The notes under the pieces were generated by a model that ran no database searches, was not told where the DNA came from, and saw only the letters and a program-made list of their open reading frames with translations. From assembly GCA_028875725.1 (NCBI GenBank), contig JAPPCR010000023.1, forward strand, positions 531,620-595,619: 64,000 nt of DNA, in the 5' to 3' direction. This DNA comes from Acidobacteriota bacterium. Lineage in GTDB: Bacteria; Acidobacteriota; Thermoanaerobaculia; Multivoradales; Multivoraceae. Numbering within the stretch: position 1 is the first letter of the stretch; every line of letters begins with the position of its first letter. The position numbers and the translations under genes were made by a program. Below are positions 44,916-55,177 of the stretch, piece after piece.

Positions 44916-45385
44916 CCACCGCCCTCACGTCGCCGTCCACCTACTTCGAGGACTTCGCCGCCGGCCAGAAGATGCAGCACGCCCGCGGCACGACGATCGA
45001 GGAGGTCGAGAGCCAACTCCTGACCAAGCTCGTCATGAACACCGCCGACGGCCACTTCAACGAGGACCGCATGCAGAAGTCGCCCTTCGGCCGGCGGCTC
45101 GTGTTCGGCCTGGTCACCGGCTCGACGGTGATCGGCCTGGCGACCCAGGACACGGCCGAGAACGCGCTCGCCGAACTCGGCCTCGACAGGATGCGGTTCC
45201 GCGCGCCGGTCTTCCTCGGCGACTCGCTGACCGCCTACACCGAGGTGCTCGACACTCGCGACGCCGACCGCGACGACGCCGGCGTCGTCCGCTTCAAGCA
45301 CTGGGGCACGAAGCAGGACGGCACGATCGTCTTCGAGGGCGAGCGCGAGGTGCTGATCAAGCGCCGCTCGCACTGGGGGTCGTAG
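44912..45385 (+). CDS. MaoC-family acyl-CoA hydratase (second of two)
   Basis: A 157-residue MaoC-like protein (YFEDFAAGQKMQHARGTTI; NTADGHFN; FRAPVFLGDSLTAYTEV). It shares the hot-dog fold with the preceding gene but is divergent in sequence, so it is a partner rather than a recent copy. Its stop TAG overlaps the GTG start of the CoA-transferase by one base. Confidence 0.87.
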   Translation: MTTALTSPSTYFEDFAAGQKMQHARGTTIEEVESQLLTKLVMNTADGHFNEDRMQKSPFGRRLVFGLVTGSTVIGLATQDTAENALAELGLDRMRFRAPVFLGDSLTAYTEVLDTRDADRDDAGVVRFKHWGTKQDGTIVFEGEREVLIKRRSHWGS

Positions 45386-46653
45386 TGAGCCCGGACGCCC
45401 GGGCACGCGGGCCGCTCAGCGACCTCGTCGTCATCGACTGCACGATGGCGCTCGCCGGGCCGTTCGGCTCGGCCATCCTCGCCGACCTCGGCGCCGACGT
45501 GATCAAGGTCGAGCCGCCCACCGGCGACATGTCCCGCCCCTCGCCGCCCATCCCCGAGGACTTCATCCACCCGGCCCAGGGCAAGGCGGGGGTCGACGGC
45601 GGCTGCGACTTCGGCGGCTACTTCGGCAGCATCAACCGCAACAAGCGCAGCATCTCGCTCGACCTGAAGGACGAAGCCGACCGCGAAACCTTCCTCCGCC
45701 TGTGCGAGCAGGCCGACGCGGTGCTCGAGAACATGCGCGCCGGCGTGATGGACCGGCTCGGGCTGAGCTACGAGACGATCCGCGAGCGCAACCCGAAGAT
45801 CGTCTACGCGGCGCTGCGCGGCTTCGGCGACCCGCGGACCGGCGAGAGCCCCCACTCCGACTGGCCCGCCTTCGACATCGTCGCCCAGGCGATGGGCGGC
45901 TTCGCCCACGTCAACGGCCCCCGGGGCGACGACGAACGTCCCGGCGGGGGCTACCCAGGCGGCGCCTCCGTCGGCGACCTGTTTCCCGGCACGCTGATGG
46001 CGCTCGGCGTCGTCGCCGGGGTCCACCACGCGCGGCGGACCGGCAGGGGTCAGTTCATGGACGTCGCGATGGTCGACGGCGTCAACCTGCTGTGCGAGTC
46101 CGTGTTCGCGAACTACGGCTCCAGCCTGCGCCACCAGCTCCCGCCGCGCGGCAAGCACCACCACAGCCTGTCCCCGTTCGGCATCTACGACGCGAAGGAC
46201 GGCGGCGTGGCGATCGCGGCGCCGACGCCGACGCAGTGGGAGATCCTCTGCCAGGAGATGGGCCGGCCCGACCTGGTGGAGGACGAGCGCACGAAGAACT
46301 TCTGGTCGCGCCGCGAGAACCGGGAGTTTGTGGAGGCGGTCGTCTCCGGGTGGACCGGCGCGCACACCCGCGACGAGATCGTCGAGGCGCTCGCCGGCCG
46401 GGTCCCGTGCGGCCCGGTGCAGACCGCGGCCGACATCTTCGAGAGCCCCCACACCGCCGTCCGCGAGATGGTCGCCGAAGTCGAGCTGCCGGGCGAGAAC
46501 GCGCCGGTCCGGATCGTGGGCTGCCCGATCAAGTACACCGAGACGAAGACCGGCGTGCGGCGCCGGGCGCCCCTGCTCGACGAGCACCGGGACGAGATCC
46601 TCGCCCAGTTCGGGCTGGACGCCGGGCCGGACGGGGAAGGCAAGGAGAAGTGA
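45385..46653 (+). CDS. Class III CoA-transferase (CaiB/BaiF)
   Basis: A 422-residue family III CoA-transferase, which moves CoA between carboxylic acids. The N-terminal block DCTMALAGPFGSAILADLGADVIKVE and the catalytic Asp in SVGDLFPGTLMAL are clear. In itaconate degradation and in the second half of the 3-hydroxypropionate bicycle a class III transferase works with a MaoC hydratase and a CitE-type lyase, which is the order here. Which dicarboxylate is the acceptor cannot be told. Confidence 0.92.
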   Translation: MSPDARARGPLSDLVVIDCTMALAGPFGSAILADLGADVIKVEPPTGDMSRPSPPIPEDFIHPAQGKAGVDGGCDFGGYFGSINRNKRSISLDLKDEADRETFLRLCEQADAVLENMRAGVMDRLGLSYETIRERNPKIVYAALRGFGDPRTGESPHSDWPAFDIVAQAMGGFAHVNGPRGDDERPGGGYPGGASVGDLFPGTLMALGVVAGVHHARRTGRGQFMDVAMVDGVNLLCESVFANYGSSLRHQLPPRGKHHHSLSPFGIYDAKDGGVAIAAPTPTQWEILCQEMGRPDLVEDERTKNFWSRRENREFVEAVVSGWTGAHTRDEIVEALAGRVPCGPVQTAADIFESPHTAVREMVAEVELPGENAPVRIVGCPIKYTETKTGVRRRAPLLDEHRDEILAQFGLDAGPDGEGKEK

Positions 46654-46655
46654 GC

Positions 46656-47558
46656 ATGCGACTGAGACGTTCCGAGCTGGCCGTGCCCGCCAGCAACCCC
46701 AGGATGGTCGAGAAGTCGGCCTCAAGCGACGCCGACCTCGTCTTCCTCGACCTGGAAGACGCCGTCGCGCCGGACAAGAAGGAGGGCGCCCGCCAGATCG
46801 CCATCGACGGCCTGAACGACCTCGACTGGACAGGCAAGGTGCGCTCCGTCCGCGTCAACGACCACACCACCCGCTGGGCCGTCGACGACGTGATCAGCGT
46901 GGTCGAAGGCGCCGGCGAGAACCTCGACATCATCATCCTGCCCAAGGTCAAGGAGCCGCGCGACATCTGGTTCTTCGAGACGATGCTCGACGGCCTGGAG
47001 CAGAAGCTCGGGCTTGACCGCAGGATCGGCCTCGAGGCGTTGATCGAGGAAGCCGAGGGCCTCGCCAACGTCGAAGCGATCGCCACCTGCTCAGACCGCC
47101 TCGAAGCGCTCATCCTCGGCTTCGGCGACCTCTCCGCCAGCATGGGCATGCGCTTCGGCCACGAACTCGACAAGGACTACCGCTACCCCGGCGACATGTG
47201 GTCCGCCCACCGCGTCCGCATGATCGCCGCCTGCCGCGCCGCCGGCATCGACGCCATCGACGGCCCCTTCGGCGACTTCCGCAACGACAAGGCCTACCTC
47301 AAGCAGGCCACCTACGCCGCCACCCTCGGCGCCGTCGGCAAGTGGTGCATCCATCCGAACCAGATTCCGCTCGCCAACGACGTCTTCGCGCCGTCGCCCA
47401 GGGAGATCGAGCAGGCGCGGAAGATGGTCGATCTGTACAACGAGTCGGTGAAGGCGGGCGCCGGGGCCGGCGGCAAGGGTGGGCAGTTGGTGGATGCGGC
47501 GACGTTGCGGATCTACCAGCCGGTGCTGGATCGGGCGAGGGCTACGGGGAAGCTGTAG
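46656..47558 (+). CDS. CitE-type CoA-ester lyase (malyl/citramalyl-CoA lyase-like)
   Basis: A 300-residue TIM-barrel lyase of the HpcH/HpaI-CitE family. SELAVPASNPRMVEKSA begins the barrel, VFLDLEDAVAP contains the Mg2+-binding acidic pair and IGLEALIEEAEGL a further acidic ligand. AGGAG precedes the ATG. Relatives split malyl-, methylmalyl- or citramalyl-CoA into acetyl- or propionyl-CoA plus glyoxylate or pyruvate. Last gene of the MaoC-MaoC-CaiB-CitE operon. Confidence 0.9.
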   Translation: MRLRRSELAVPASNPRMVEKSASSDADLVFLDLEDAVAPDKKEGARQIAIDGLNDLDWTGKVRSVRVNDHTTRWAVDDVISVVEGAGENLDIIILPKVKEPRDIWFFETMLDGLEQKLGLDRRIGLEALIEEAEGLANVEAIATCSDRLEALILGFGDLSASMGMRFGHELDKDYRYPGDMWSAHRVRMIAACRAAGIDAIDGPFGDFRNDKAYLKQATYAATLGAVGKWCIHPNQIPLANDVFAPSPREIEQARKMVDLYNESVKAGAGAGGKGGQLVDAATLRIYQPVLDRARATGKL

Positions 47559-47575
47559 CAGAGCGTCAAGCGGAT

Positions 47576-47607
47576 GCCGGCCAGAAGGCCGGCGCACCGA
47601 CAGGTGC
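47576..47607. terminator. Two hairpins between convergent genes (repeat copy 2)
   Basis: GCCGGCC-AGAA-GGCCGGC (47576-47593) is followed by GCACC-GACA-GGTGC (47594-47607). They lie between the ends of the CitE-lyase gene and the convergent tetR gene, where a bidirectional terminator is expected, though there is no T-tract. The reverse strand matches the repeats at 42196 and 55178 (GGTGCGCCGGC...GCCGGCAT), so this is also an inverted member of that family. Confidence 0.5.
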
Positions 47608-47625
47608 ACCGACATCGGCGGCCAC

Positions 47626-48225
47626 TCAGGCGTTCAGGAAGCCCCGCGTCACCATCCGCTTCATGAAGGCGTTGCGACGCTCCACCATGGACCGTTCGTA
47701 CATCGAGCGCCCGAACGCTTCCTCGGCAAACGGCTCCACGACCGCGGGGCCAAGGAAGTCGAAGACCAGGAACATGGCGGCCCATTCCTCGTCCACCCCG
47801 TCCTGCAGGAAGCCGCGCTCCCTGTTCACCGCGACGAAGTCACGCAGGACCTCGACCAGCCTCAGAAGCAGCTTGAGGCTTCCGGGCGACTGTTCGACCA
47901 TTGCCCGGCGCATGTACATCAGGGCATCCCGGTCCCTTTCGATCCACTCGACGACGTCCTCCACGAAGTGCTCGAGGGCGGACGTTCCGGAGCGTTCCGA
48001 AATCGTGCTGTAGAGCTCCTCGACCTGCGCGAGAACGTGGGCCTCGACTTCCTCTCGAAGGCCTTCCTTCGATCCGAAGTGCTTTCGGATCAGGCCGAAC
48101 GAAACGCCGGCCTCGGCGCCGATCTCACGGACCCCGACGCCCGTGAAGCCACGCTCGGCGAAGAGCTTCATCCCCGCCAGGATCAGCCTCTCGCGGCGCG
48201 TCGGGGCTGCCTCCGCGCTGGTCAT
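47626..48225 (-). CDS. TetR-family transcriptional regulator
   Basis: A 199-residue TetR regulator. The HTH is RRERLILAGMKLFAERGF followed by GVREIGAEAGVSFGLIRKHF, with the KHF form of the usual YHF. Its target is unclear: it lies between the CoA-ester operon and the frameshifted TonB receptor, 15 bp downstream of the latter is its start on the opposite side of 48225-48241, so both are read on the minus strand and it may be co-transcribed. Confidence 0.88.
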   Translation of the reverse strand: MTSAEAAPTRRERLILAGMKLFAERGFTGVGVREIGAEAGVSFGLIRKHFGSKEGLREEVEAHVLAQVEELYSTISERSGTSALEHFVEDVVEWIERDRDALMYMRRAMVEQSPGSLKLLLRLVEVLRDFVAVNRERGFLQDGVDEEWAAMFLVFDFLGPAVVEPFAEEAFGRSMYERSMVERRNAFMKRMVTRGFLNA

Positions 48226-48240
48226 CGTCCGTCGAGTGTC

Positions 48241-51200
48241 TCAGAACTCGAAACGCACGCCGATCTGCCCTTCCCGTCCGGGCAGAACCTGAAGCGGCTG
48301 ACCGAAGGCCGTCGGCCGGTCCTTGCCGGTCTCCACGGCGGCGGGGTTCTGCTCGTTCGTGGCATTGAAGAACTCGACCAGGAAGGTCAGCCGCCTGTCG
48401 TTGCCGAGATCGAAGAACTTCGCGAGTCGAAGATCGAGACTCTGGTACGAAGGCGCCTGGAAGCTGTTCTTGGTCACGCTCGTGTCCCGAAGCGAGAAGC
48501 TCAGATTGCCGTCCGGGTCGGAGAGCTGCGCCGCCGATTCGGAGAAGCGGAAACCGCTCGTGTAGCGGTAGATGCCGCTGAGCTGGAAACCCGCTGGCAG
48601 GTCGACCAGACCGAAGAGGACGAACTGGTCGTCGACGGCGAACGGCGACGGACCCTTGTCGAGGTCGGGACCGTTGTGGAACGTACCCGCCTGTGGAATG
48701 AAGTTGCCGTTCCCCGCGGTGAAGGAACCGTTCTCATTGGTCTGCCCGGTCGTCGGGTCCGTCACCACGGGCACCGTGCCGACGAACGAATCGGTCGGAG
48801 CGGAACCCGTCGCGGTGGGGCCGCTCAGCGCGCCGTTGCCCAGTTGGCCACTGACCAGGTTGTCGACCGCGTCCGTGTAGGTGTAGTGCGCGGACAGGCT
48901 GAAACGGTTGCTCAGGCGCTTGGTGTAGCCCACCGTCGCGGCCTTGTACTCGCCTTCGAACCACGGCCCGAAGCCACGAACGCCCACGCCGGCGCCGCCC
49001 TCGTAGGTCCGTTCGGAACCCGGGATGCGCGACACGAACTCCAGGTTCGTCTCGCGAACGCCGAGGATGTTCCTCATCTCCCGGTAGTGGAGATCGAGCG
49101 TCACGAGGTGGTTTCGCCCGAACTGCCGCCTGGCGCCCAGGTGGTACGCGCGGGTGTTGGGCGTTTCGAACCCCGGGTCGATCTGGATCGGAAAGTCCTG
49201 AGCCGGGAGGAGCGGATGCGTCAACGCGCCGAAGGGCCCCCAGTACCAGGCATCCGGACCGAACGCGAAGAGCGGCACCATCGCGTTCACGCGGGCCAGG
49301 TACTCGTCCGGACTCAGGCCGCTCAGGTCCTGCACGTTGTCGCGGGTGATCACCGTCTCCGGCGGGATCGGGCTGCGACCGTCGGCGACGATGTTGTTGA
49401 AGATGTCGACGCCAAGGTGAGGCGTCGGCAGGCCGAACAGGCAGGGGGTGCCCTCCACCGCGGCGTGGGGCGCCAGCGGATTCGGGCAGAGTCCGACGAG
49501 GATCGGAATGATCGACGTGACGTTGTAGAAGCCCTGCGGGTAGGAGAGATCCTGGATCAGGTTCATGTCGGCGCCGCCGAACGCCGCGATGTTGCGCACC
49601 AGGCCCAGGCGGAACCGGTCGTAGTACACGCCGGCGCTGCCGGAGATCACGGTCGAGTCCGTCGGGCTCCAGGCGAAGCCGAGACGGGGCGACAGGTTGT
49701 TCTTTTCGAACTCCGAGTCGCGGTCGTAGCGCAATCCCATGTTGACGACGAGCTCGCCGCCGATGGACCAGTCGTCCTGCACGTACAGCGCGGTGTAGTC
49801 GTTGTCGAGAGCGACGTTGTCGCCGCCCGCGACGCGCGGCCCGATCTCGGTCAGGGTGAACAACCCGGAGTAGACCGGGCCGAAGCGCGCGAAGTTGGCC
49901 TCGGTCGCGAAGAGTTGGTTCGCCAGGATGCTGGCTTCGCTGCCGTTGACCTGCGTCCCCAGATAGTCGAGGCCGAACTTGATCTCGTGGTTGCCGAAGC
50001 TGGCCGCCAGACTCGGCCCGGCGGACAGGTATTCCTGATCGAAGTCCGAGCCGGTGGACGGATTGCCGAACGCGACAATTCCCAGGTCGCCGAAGAGCTG
50101 GAAGGTAAAGGGGCTGCTGAAGATGGAGAACGCGGTGGCGGCACCCGCCTCGGGGTGCGACGGCGTCTGGACGTCCGTATGTTCCCGGTACTGCAGGTGA
50201 CCTTCGAAGATCCAGTTGCCGTCGCCGAAGAGCGACGTCTGCCTCAGCCCCAGCATGGACCGTTCACGCCCGAAGTTTTCCGGGTGGACGGGAGGTTCGC
50301 CGCCGCCGACAGCGGCAGGAAGTCGTTCACCTGGCTGTCCGACACGCTGATCTGCTGGTCGAGCCGGTGCCGGTCTCCAACCTGCTCGGTGAGCTTCAGG
50401 AAGTACCGGTCTTCGTCCGTTGTCGCGGGAAAGTCGAACGAGTTCTCGAAGTCCCGCAGGACCGCCGGAGTCGCCGGAGGAAACGCGAAGTTCAACTCCC
50501 GCTCCTCGTCGATCTGCTCGGCCGACGCGAAGATGAAGGCCCGGTCGCCGACGAGCGGACCGCCCAGGTTCAGGGCGAAGTTGTCCCGGGACAGGCTCGG
50601 CGTTTCGGCCATCTCCTCGAGACTGTTGGAGGAGTCCATCCCGTCATCCCGCACGAAGCCGACGACCGCGCCGCGCCACTGGTTGCCGCCGCCCTTCGTG
50701 ACGACGTTCACGACGCCGCCCGAGCCGTGGCCGAACTCCGCCTTGAATCCGCCGGTGAGCACCTCGAACTCCTGGATGGAGTCCTGGGTGAACTGCGAAG
50801 CCGCGCCGCTGCCGAACTCGTCGCGGTTCGGCATGCCGTCGATCAGGTAGACCGCGTTGCCGGCGCGCTCGCCCAGGACGGGCACGGCCTCGTCGCTGCC
50901 CTTGTCCTTCTCCCGGTTCACCTGGACGCCGGGGACCAACTGCATCAGGTCGAGGTAGTCGCGGCCGTTGACCGGCAGCGTCGCGATCTGAAGCGGCGTC
51001 ACGACGCCGCCGGTATCGGAGGACTGCGTGTCGAGGAGCACCGGCGCGCCGGTCACCGTCACTTCGTCTTCGACGGTGCCGACCTCGAGCTCGAAGTCGA
51101 GTTCCACGCGGGAGTTGAGCAGGAGTTCGAAGCCGGACCTCACGGCCGGCGCGAAGCCGTCGGCCGAGGCGCGCACCTCGTACGTGCCGGCCGGAAGGGC

Positions 51201-51461
51201 CGGGAGGCGATAGCCGCCGTCGGCATCCGTCGCCACTTGCCGTTGAAGCGTCTCGCTGGCGACCGTCACCTCCGCGCCGGGAATGGCCGCGCCGTCGGCG
51301 GAGCGGACCTCGCCGGTGATCGTCGCGCTGGTCTGGGCCGTTACCGTCGCGGGCGCAAGGGTTGCCCACACGACGGCGGCCGCGGCGAGCACCGCCCAGC
51401 TCCCGATTCGTCCTTCTCGAATCGAGCGTGTTCTCCGACCTGGCAAGACGAACCTGGACAT
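48241..51461 (-). pseudogene. TonB-dependent receptor, interrupted by one frameshift
   Basis: An outer-membrane receptor of about 1075 residues in two phases. Residues 1-405 (from 51461) hold a signal peptide, a carboxypeptidase-regulatory-like domain (TITGEVRSADGAAIPGAEV), then the plug (LIDGMPNRDEFGSG; GGVVNVVTKGGGNQWRG). The frame then stops at 50244, while the barrel continues in another phase to 48241. Near 50270-50297 the second phase reads HPENFGRERSMLGLRQ upstream of its first ATG, so a single base missing there (or two extra) explains the break. The sequence on both sides is well preserved, so a recent mutation or a sequencing error is likely. Ends in F-E-F, as barrels do. Confidence 0.85.
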
Positions 51462-51532
51462 GCTTGCTACCCCCCTCGCAAGAAGTGATCGCCAAGAGCT
51501 AGGCGTGTGGGATACGGTTGTGCACTTGAAAG

Positions 51533-51544
51533 TACACCGGTGTA
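51533..51544. promoter_or_regulatory. Palindrome in the divergent receptor/hydrolase promoter region
   Basis: TACACCGGTGTA is a 12-bp perfect palindrome in the 145-bp gap between the TonB receptor start (51461) and the serine hydrolase start (51607). Related half-sites (GTGCAC, GTATAC) flank it. It is a candidate operator for both divergent genes; no regulator is adjacent. Confidence 0.4.
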
Positions 51545-51606
51545 TACCCGACCGTCAACGGCCGCAGCGGAACCGCCCGCTGTCCCTGCTGTCGCTGGAC
51601 GCCCTG

Positions 51607-53211
51607 ATGGCCCTGTGGCTTCCCGTCGCGCTCTGCGTAGCCTGCGCCCCCCAGCCGGAACCGGCGGCGAACGAACCCGCCGCGGCCATCGTTCCGCACC
51701 CGAACCTGGACGGCCTGCGACCGTTCATCGAGGAGTCCTTCGCCGACTGGAACGTCCCCGGCCTGGCCGTCGCCGTCGTCGTCGACGATCGGCTGGTCTT
51801 CGCCGAGGGATTCGGCGTCAAGCAGGTCGGACTGCCCGACCGGATCGACGCCGCCACGCTCTTCCAGATCGGCTCGGTGACGAAGAGCTTCGGCGCCGCG
51901 GCCATCGCCGCTCTGGTCGACGACGGTCTCGCTGCCTTCGACGACCCGCTGGTGCAACACCTACCCTGGTTCGAGTTGGCGGAACCGGAGCGCGCCGCGC
52001 AGATCACGCTGCGTGACCTTCTCGCTCACCGTTCCGGCATCCCCGAGGACTACTATCCCGCGCTCGAAGTCATCGATGCGCGCGCCGTCGCCGAACGGGC
52101 CCGGCGCCTGGAGAACTTCGCTCCCTACGGCGACCACCGCTACAGCAATCTCGGCTATGGACTGCTGAGCCTCGTCGTCGAGGCGGCGACCGGAGAGTCG
52201 TGGGGCGAGTGGCTGGACGACCGGATTCTCTCGCCGCTCGGGATGGACTTCACGCACCCGAGCCCGTACGGCGTCTGGGCGCCCCGGTTCGTCGCGCCGA
52301 CCTTCCTCGGCACCGCACCCGCCGGCGCGGTCAGCATCGCCGACGCGCCCGACCGAAATGTGGCGATGCCCCACGGCTTCGACCGCGACGGCGAACGCCG
52401 GGTTCTGCCGTGGCAGTCCTACGACAACATGCAGGCGGCCGGAAGCGTGGCCTCCAACGTGCTCGACCTGGCCGACTGGCTTCGCATGCACCTCGACGAA
52501 GGCCGCCTCGACGGAGTCACCGTGCTCCAGCCGGAGACGCTCGCCGAACTCCACGCCGAGCAGGTCGACGCCCCCGGCTACTTCCTCTTCGCGGACGATC
52601 CGCAGTCGTCCTACGCGATGGGTTGGGAAGCGGGGTCCTTCGCGGGCCACCGCTACGTATCCCACGGCGGCGGCATCTTCGGGTTCCCCGCCTACGTCGC
52701 CCTGCTGCCGGAGGCCGACGCCGGCGTCGCGGTGCTGGTCAACGGCAGCATGTGGACGCCCTACTACCCGCACCAGGAGATCGCCGCCTTCGTCTTCGCC
52801 CGCCTGCTCGACCTTCCGGAACGCGACGTCCACGCGGAAGCCATGCATGCCACGGAGGCCATTCACGCCCAGGTAGAGCAGGCGCTGGCCGCCCAGGCGG
52901 CCATGCGCAATCCCGATTCGCCTCCGTCGCATCCGCTCGAGCGCTACGCCGGCCAGTACGCGAACGCGTTCGGAGAGACGCTGACCGTTTCGGCGGCCGC
53001 CGGAGCGCTCCGGCTTGCGTTCTCGGCCCCGGGCTCCTTCTCGGGAGACCTGGAGCCACTGGACGGGGACACGTTCCTCCTCCACTACGACGGCGGCGAC
53101 GGCCAGGCGTTCTCCCGGTCGCCGGCGACCTTCAGCGACTCCGGCCCCGGCCCCGGCCTGGAGCTCGATCTCGGCAATCTCGGCCTCTACCGCCAGGAAA
53201 CCACCAACTGA
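51607..53211 (+). CDS. Exported serine hydrolase (class C beta-lactamase fold, with C-terminal domain)
   Basis: A 534-residue serine hydrolase. The hydrophobic start MALWLPVALCVACAPQPEP is a signal sequence with a weak lipobox at Cys13. The nucleophile motif is SVTK (Ser90, Lys93), YSNLGYG the Tyr motif and HGGGIFG the third. The last ~110 residues (HPLERYAGQYANAFGETLTV) match the DUF3471-like lipocalin-like tail found on such enzymes. It is followed 20 bp later by a paralogue; the pair are probably peptidases or esterases acting on cyclic or D-amino-acid peptides (inference). Confidence 0.87.
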   Translation: MALWLPVALCVACAPQPEPAANEPAAAIVPHPNLDGLRPFIEESFADWNVPGLAVAVVVDDRLVFAEGFGVKQVGLPDRIDAATLFQIGSVTKSFGAAAIAALVDDGLAAFDDPLVQHLPWFELAEPERAAQITLRDLLAHRSGIPEDYYPALEVIDARAVAERARRLENFAPYGDHRYSNLGYGLLSLVVEAATGESWGEWLDDRILSPLGMDFTHPSPYGVWAPRFVAPTFLGTAPAGAVSIADAPDRNVAMPHGFDRDGERRVLPWQSYDNMQAAGSVASNVLDLADWLRMHLDEGRLDGVTVLQPETLAELHAEQVDAPGYFLFADDPQSSYAMGWEAGSFAGHRYVSHGGGIFGFPAYVALLPEADAGVAVLVNGSMWTPYYPHQEIAAFVFARLLDLPERDVHAEAMHATEAIHAQVEQALAAQAAMRNPDSPPSHPLERYAGQYANAFGETLTVSAAAGALRLAFSAPGSFSGDLEPLDGDTFLLHYDGGDGQAFSRSPATFSDSGPGPGLELDLGNLGLYRQETTN

Positions 53212-53231
53212 CAAGAAAGAAGAGCCTTCGC

Positions 53232-54782
53232 ATGAGAACCGCACGAGCCATACGAGCAATCGCCGTCTTCGCGGCCATCGCGTTCGCCGCCGGCCCCCTC
53301 TGGTCCCAAACCGTCGAGGAGCGGCTCCAGGGATTCGACGAGTGGGTCGAGTCGGTGATGACGGAGTGGAAAGTGCCGGGCCTCGGCGTGGCGATCGTCG
53401 AGGACGGCAAGACCGTCTACGCGAAGGGCTACGGCTGGCGCGATGTCGAGCGGGAACTGCCCGTGACGGCGGACACGCTCTTCGCCATCGGCTCGAACAC
53501 GAAGTCCTTCACGGCCACCCTGCTGGCGATGCAGGTGGACGACGGCGCTCTCACCTGGGACGAGCCGGTCCGCAGCGTGCTCCCGGAGTTCCATCTCCAC
53601 GACCCGGTGGCGACCGCCCAGATGACCGCGGCCGACCTGCTGAGCCACCGCTCCGGCCTCCCCAGGCACGACCTCTACTGGCTGGCGACCGGCAGGAGCC
53701 GCGAGGAGATGCTGGCCGGGCTCCACCACCTCGAACCCTCCGCCACCTTCCGGAGCAGCTTCCAGTACCAGAACCTGATGTACATGACCGCCGGCATCGT
53801 CTCCGAACGGATCGGCGGCAAGTCGTGGGAGGAGCTCGTCGAGGAGCGCATCCTCACTCCGCTCGGCATCGAGCGTGCCACCTTCTCGGTGATCCAGATG
53901 CAGAAGGACGAGGACTTCTCGTACGGCTACGGCGCGGACGAGGAGATCGAGCGGGTGCCGTTCCGGAACATCGACGCGATCGGCCCGGCCGGGTCGATCA
54001 ACATGTCGGCCCGCGACCTAGCCGCCTACGTGCAGTTCCATATCGACTACGGCAAAGCCGGCGACACCCATCTCCTCAAGGTAGAGTCCGCGAAGCTCCT
54101 GCAGCAGCCCCAGATGGTCCTGAGTCCGCTGCTCCTGTCGCTGGTGCAGGACGGAGCGGAGATCAGCGACCCCACCTACGGGCTCGGCCTCATCGTCGGC
54201 GGCTACCGCGGCCACAAGCACATCAGCCACGGCGGGGGCATCGACGGCTTCATCTCCGCGATGGAGTGGCTGCCCCACGAGAGGATCGGCGTCGTCGCCC
54301 TCTCCAACACCTCCAGCACCGGGACCGTGCCTCCCCTCGTCGCGCGCAACGCGTTCGACCGGATGCTCGGCCTCGAGCCCATCGACTGGGCCGCCCGGGC
54401 GCGCAAGCGCGAAGCCGAGGCGAAGGCCAAAGCCGAGGAGGCGAAGAAGGCCGACCGCGAGGCAGCGGTGGCGGACACCAAACCCTCACATCCGCTCGCC
54501 GACTACGCCGGCGACTACGAGCACCCCGGCTACGGCAAGGCGTTCGTGCGGGTCGACGGAGACGGCCTCGTCCTGGAGGCGGTGGGCATCGAGTTCCCGC
54601 TCGTCCACTACCACTACGACCTGTTCACCGTCCCCCACGATCTTCCGGCGAGTTCGCCCGCGGCCGCGCTCGGGGGAGCCAAGGTCCGGTTCGACTACGA
54701 CAACGCCGGAGCGATCAACGTCGTTGCGGTGCCGCTGGAGCCGGTCATCTCGCCGATCCGCTTCGAGCGCTCCGACGCCTGA
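53232..54782 (+). CDS. Exported serine hydrolase with DUF3471-like tail (paralogue)
   Basis: A 516-residue relative of the preceding gene with a clean signal peptide (AVFAAIAFAAGPLWSQ). The nucleophile is SNTK (Ser88, Lys91), the Tyr motif YQNLMYM, and the third motif HGGGIDG. A Lys/Ala/Glu-rich linker (AKAKAEEAKKADREAAV) joins it to a C-terminal DUF3471-like domain. Co-oriented and closely spaced with its paralogue. Confidence 0.9.
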   Translation: MRTARAIRAIAVFAAIAFAAGPLWSQTVEERLQGFDEWVESVMTEWKVPGLGVAIVEDGKTVYAKGYGWRDVERELPVTADTLFAIGSNTKSFTATLLAMQVDDGALTWDEPVRSVLPEFHLHDPVATAQMTAADLLSHRSGLPRHDLYWLATGRSREEMLAGLHHLEPSATFRSSFQYQNLMYMTAGIVSERIGGKSWEELVEERILTPLGIERATFSVIQMQKDEDFSYGYGADEEIERVPFRNIDAIGPAGSINMSARDLAAYVQFHIDYGKAGDTHLLKVESAKLLQQPQMVLSPLLLSLVQDGAEISDPTYGLGLIVGGYRGHKHISHGGGIDGFISAMEWLPHERIGVVALSNTSSTGTVPPLVARNAFDRMLGLEPIDWAARARKREAEAKAKAEEAKKADREAAVADTKPSHPLADYAGDYEHPGYGKAFVRVDGDGLVLEAVGIEFPLVHYHYDLFTVPHDLPASSPAAALGGAKVRFDYDNAGAINVVAVPLEPVISPIRFERSDA

Positions 54783-54923
54783 CCCGCGCTCCCGAATCGG
54801 GCAACCGGCAGCGGAGTTCGTCCTGGTCCTTGAGGACCGGCATCAGGCCGTGTCCATGGGACCCGGCGCCGGGGCCTGTAGTACGGTTGCTCTGTCGACC
54901 TGCTGGATGAACAGGTGGCACCG

Positions 54924-55145
54924 ATGATGACGAGAGCAGAACCGGATACTCGACTGGCGGCGATCGAGCGGCGGCTTGGCTCGATCGAGGGCCGCCTTGG
55001 CTCACTCGACGGACCGATGGCGGGGGTGGAAAGACAGCTCGCAGCGCTGTCGAGACAGGTGCACTCGCTGACGGTGACCTTTAGCATCCTTCTGGGCCTG
55101 AACACGCTGGTTCTCTGCGTACTGACGTACGTCGTGGCCACTTGA
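54924..55145 (+). CDS. Small membrane-anchored protein with heptad/hexad repeats
   Basis: A 73-residue protein: an N-terminal stretch with the repeated unit RLGSIEG/RLGSLDG, likely a short coiled coil, then one C-terminal transmembrane helix (FSILLGLNTLVLCVLTYVV). The ATG at 54924 has AGGTGG 6 nt upstream; a GTG at 54915 is possible. I do not recognise a family. The 141 bp before it hold no gene I can support. Confidence 0.6.
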   Translation: MMTRAEPDTRLAAIERRLGSIEGRLGSLDGPMAGVERQLAALSRQVHSLTVTFSILLGLNTLVLCVLTYVVAT

Positions 55146-55177
55146 CGAGCGACTGACCTCCGCTAGCAACTAGGTGC

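Noticed and set aside
47479-50850. 1123-codon open frame on the plus strand opposite the TonB receptor
   Set aside because: It is Arg/Val/Glu-rich, has no recognisable domain, starts inside the CitE-lyase gene, and is the mirror of a well-supported receptor. A GC-rich antisense shadow.
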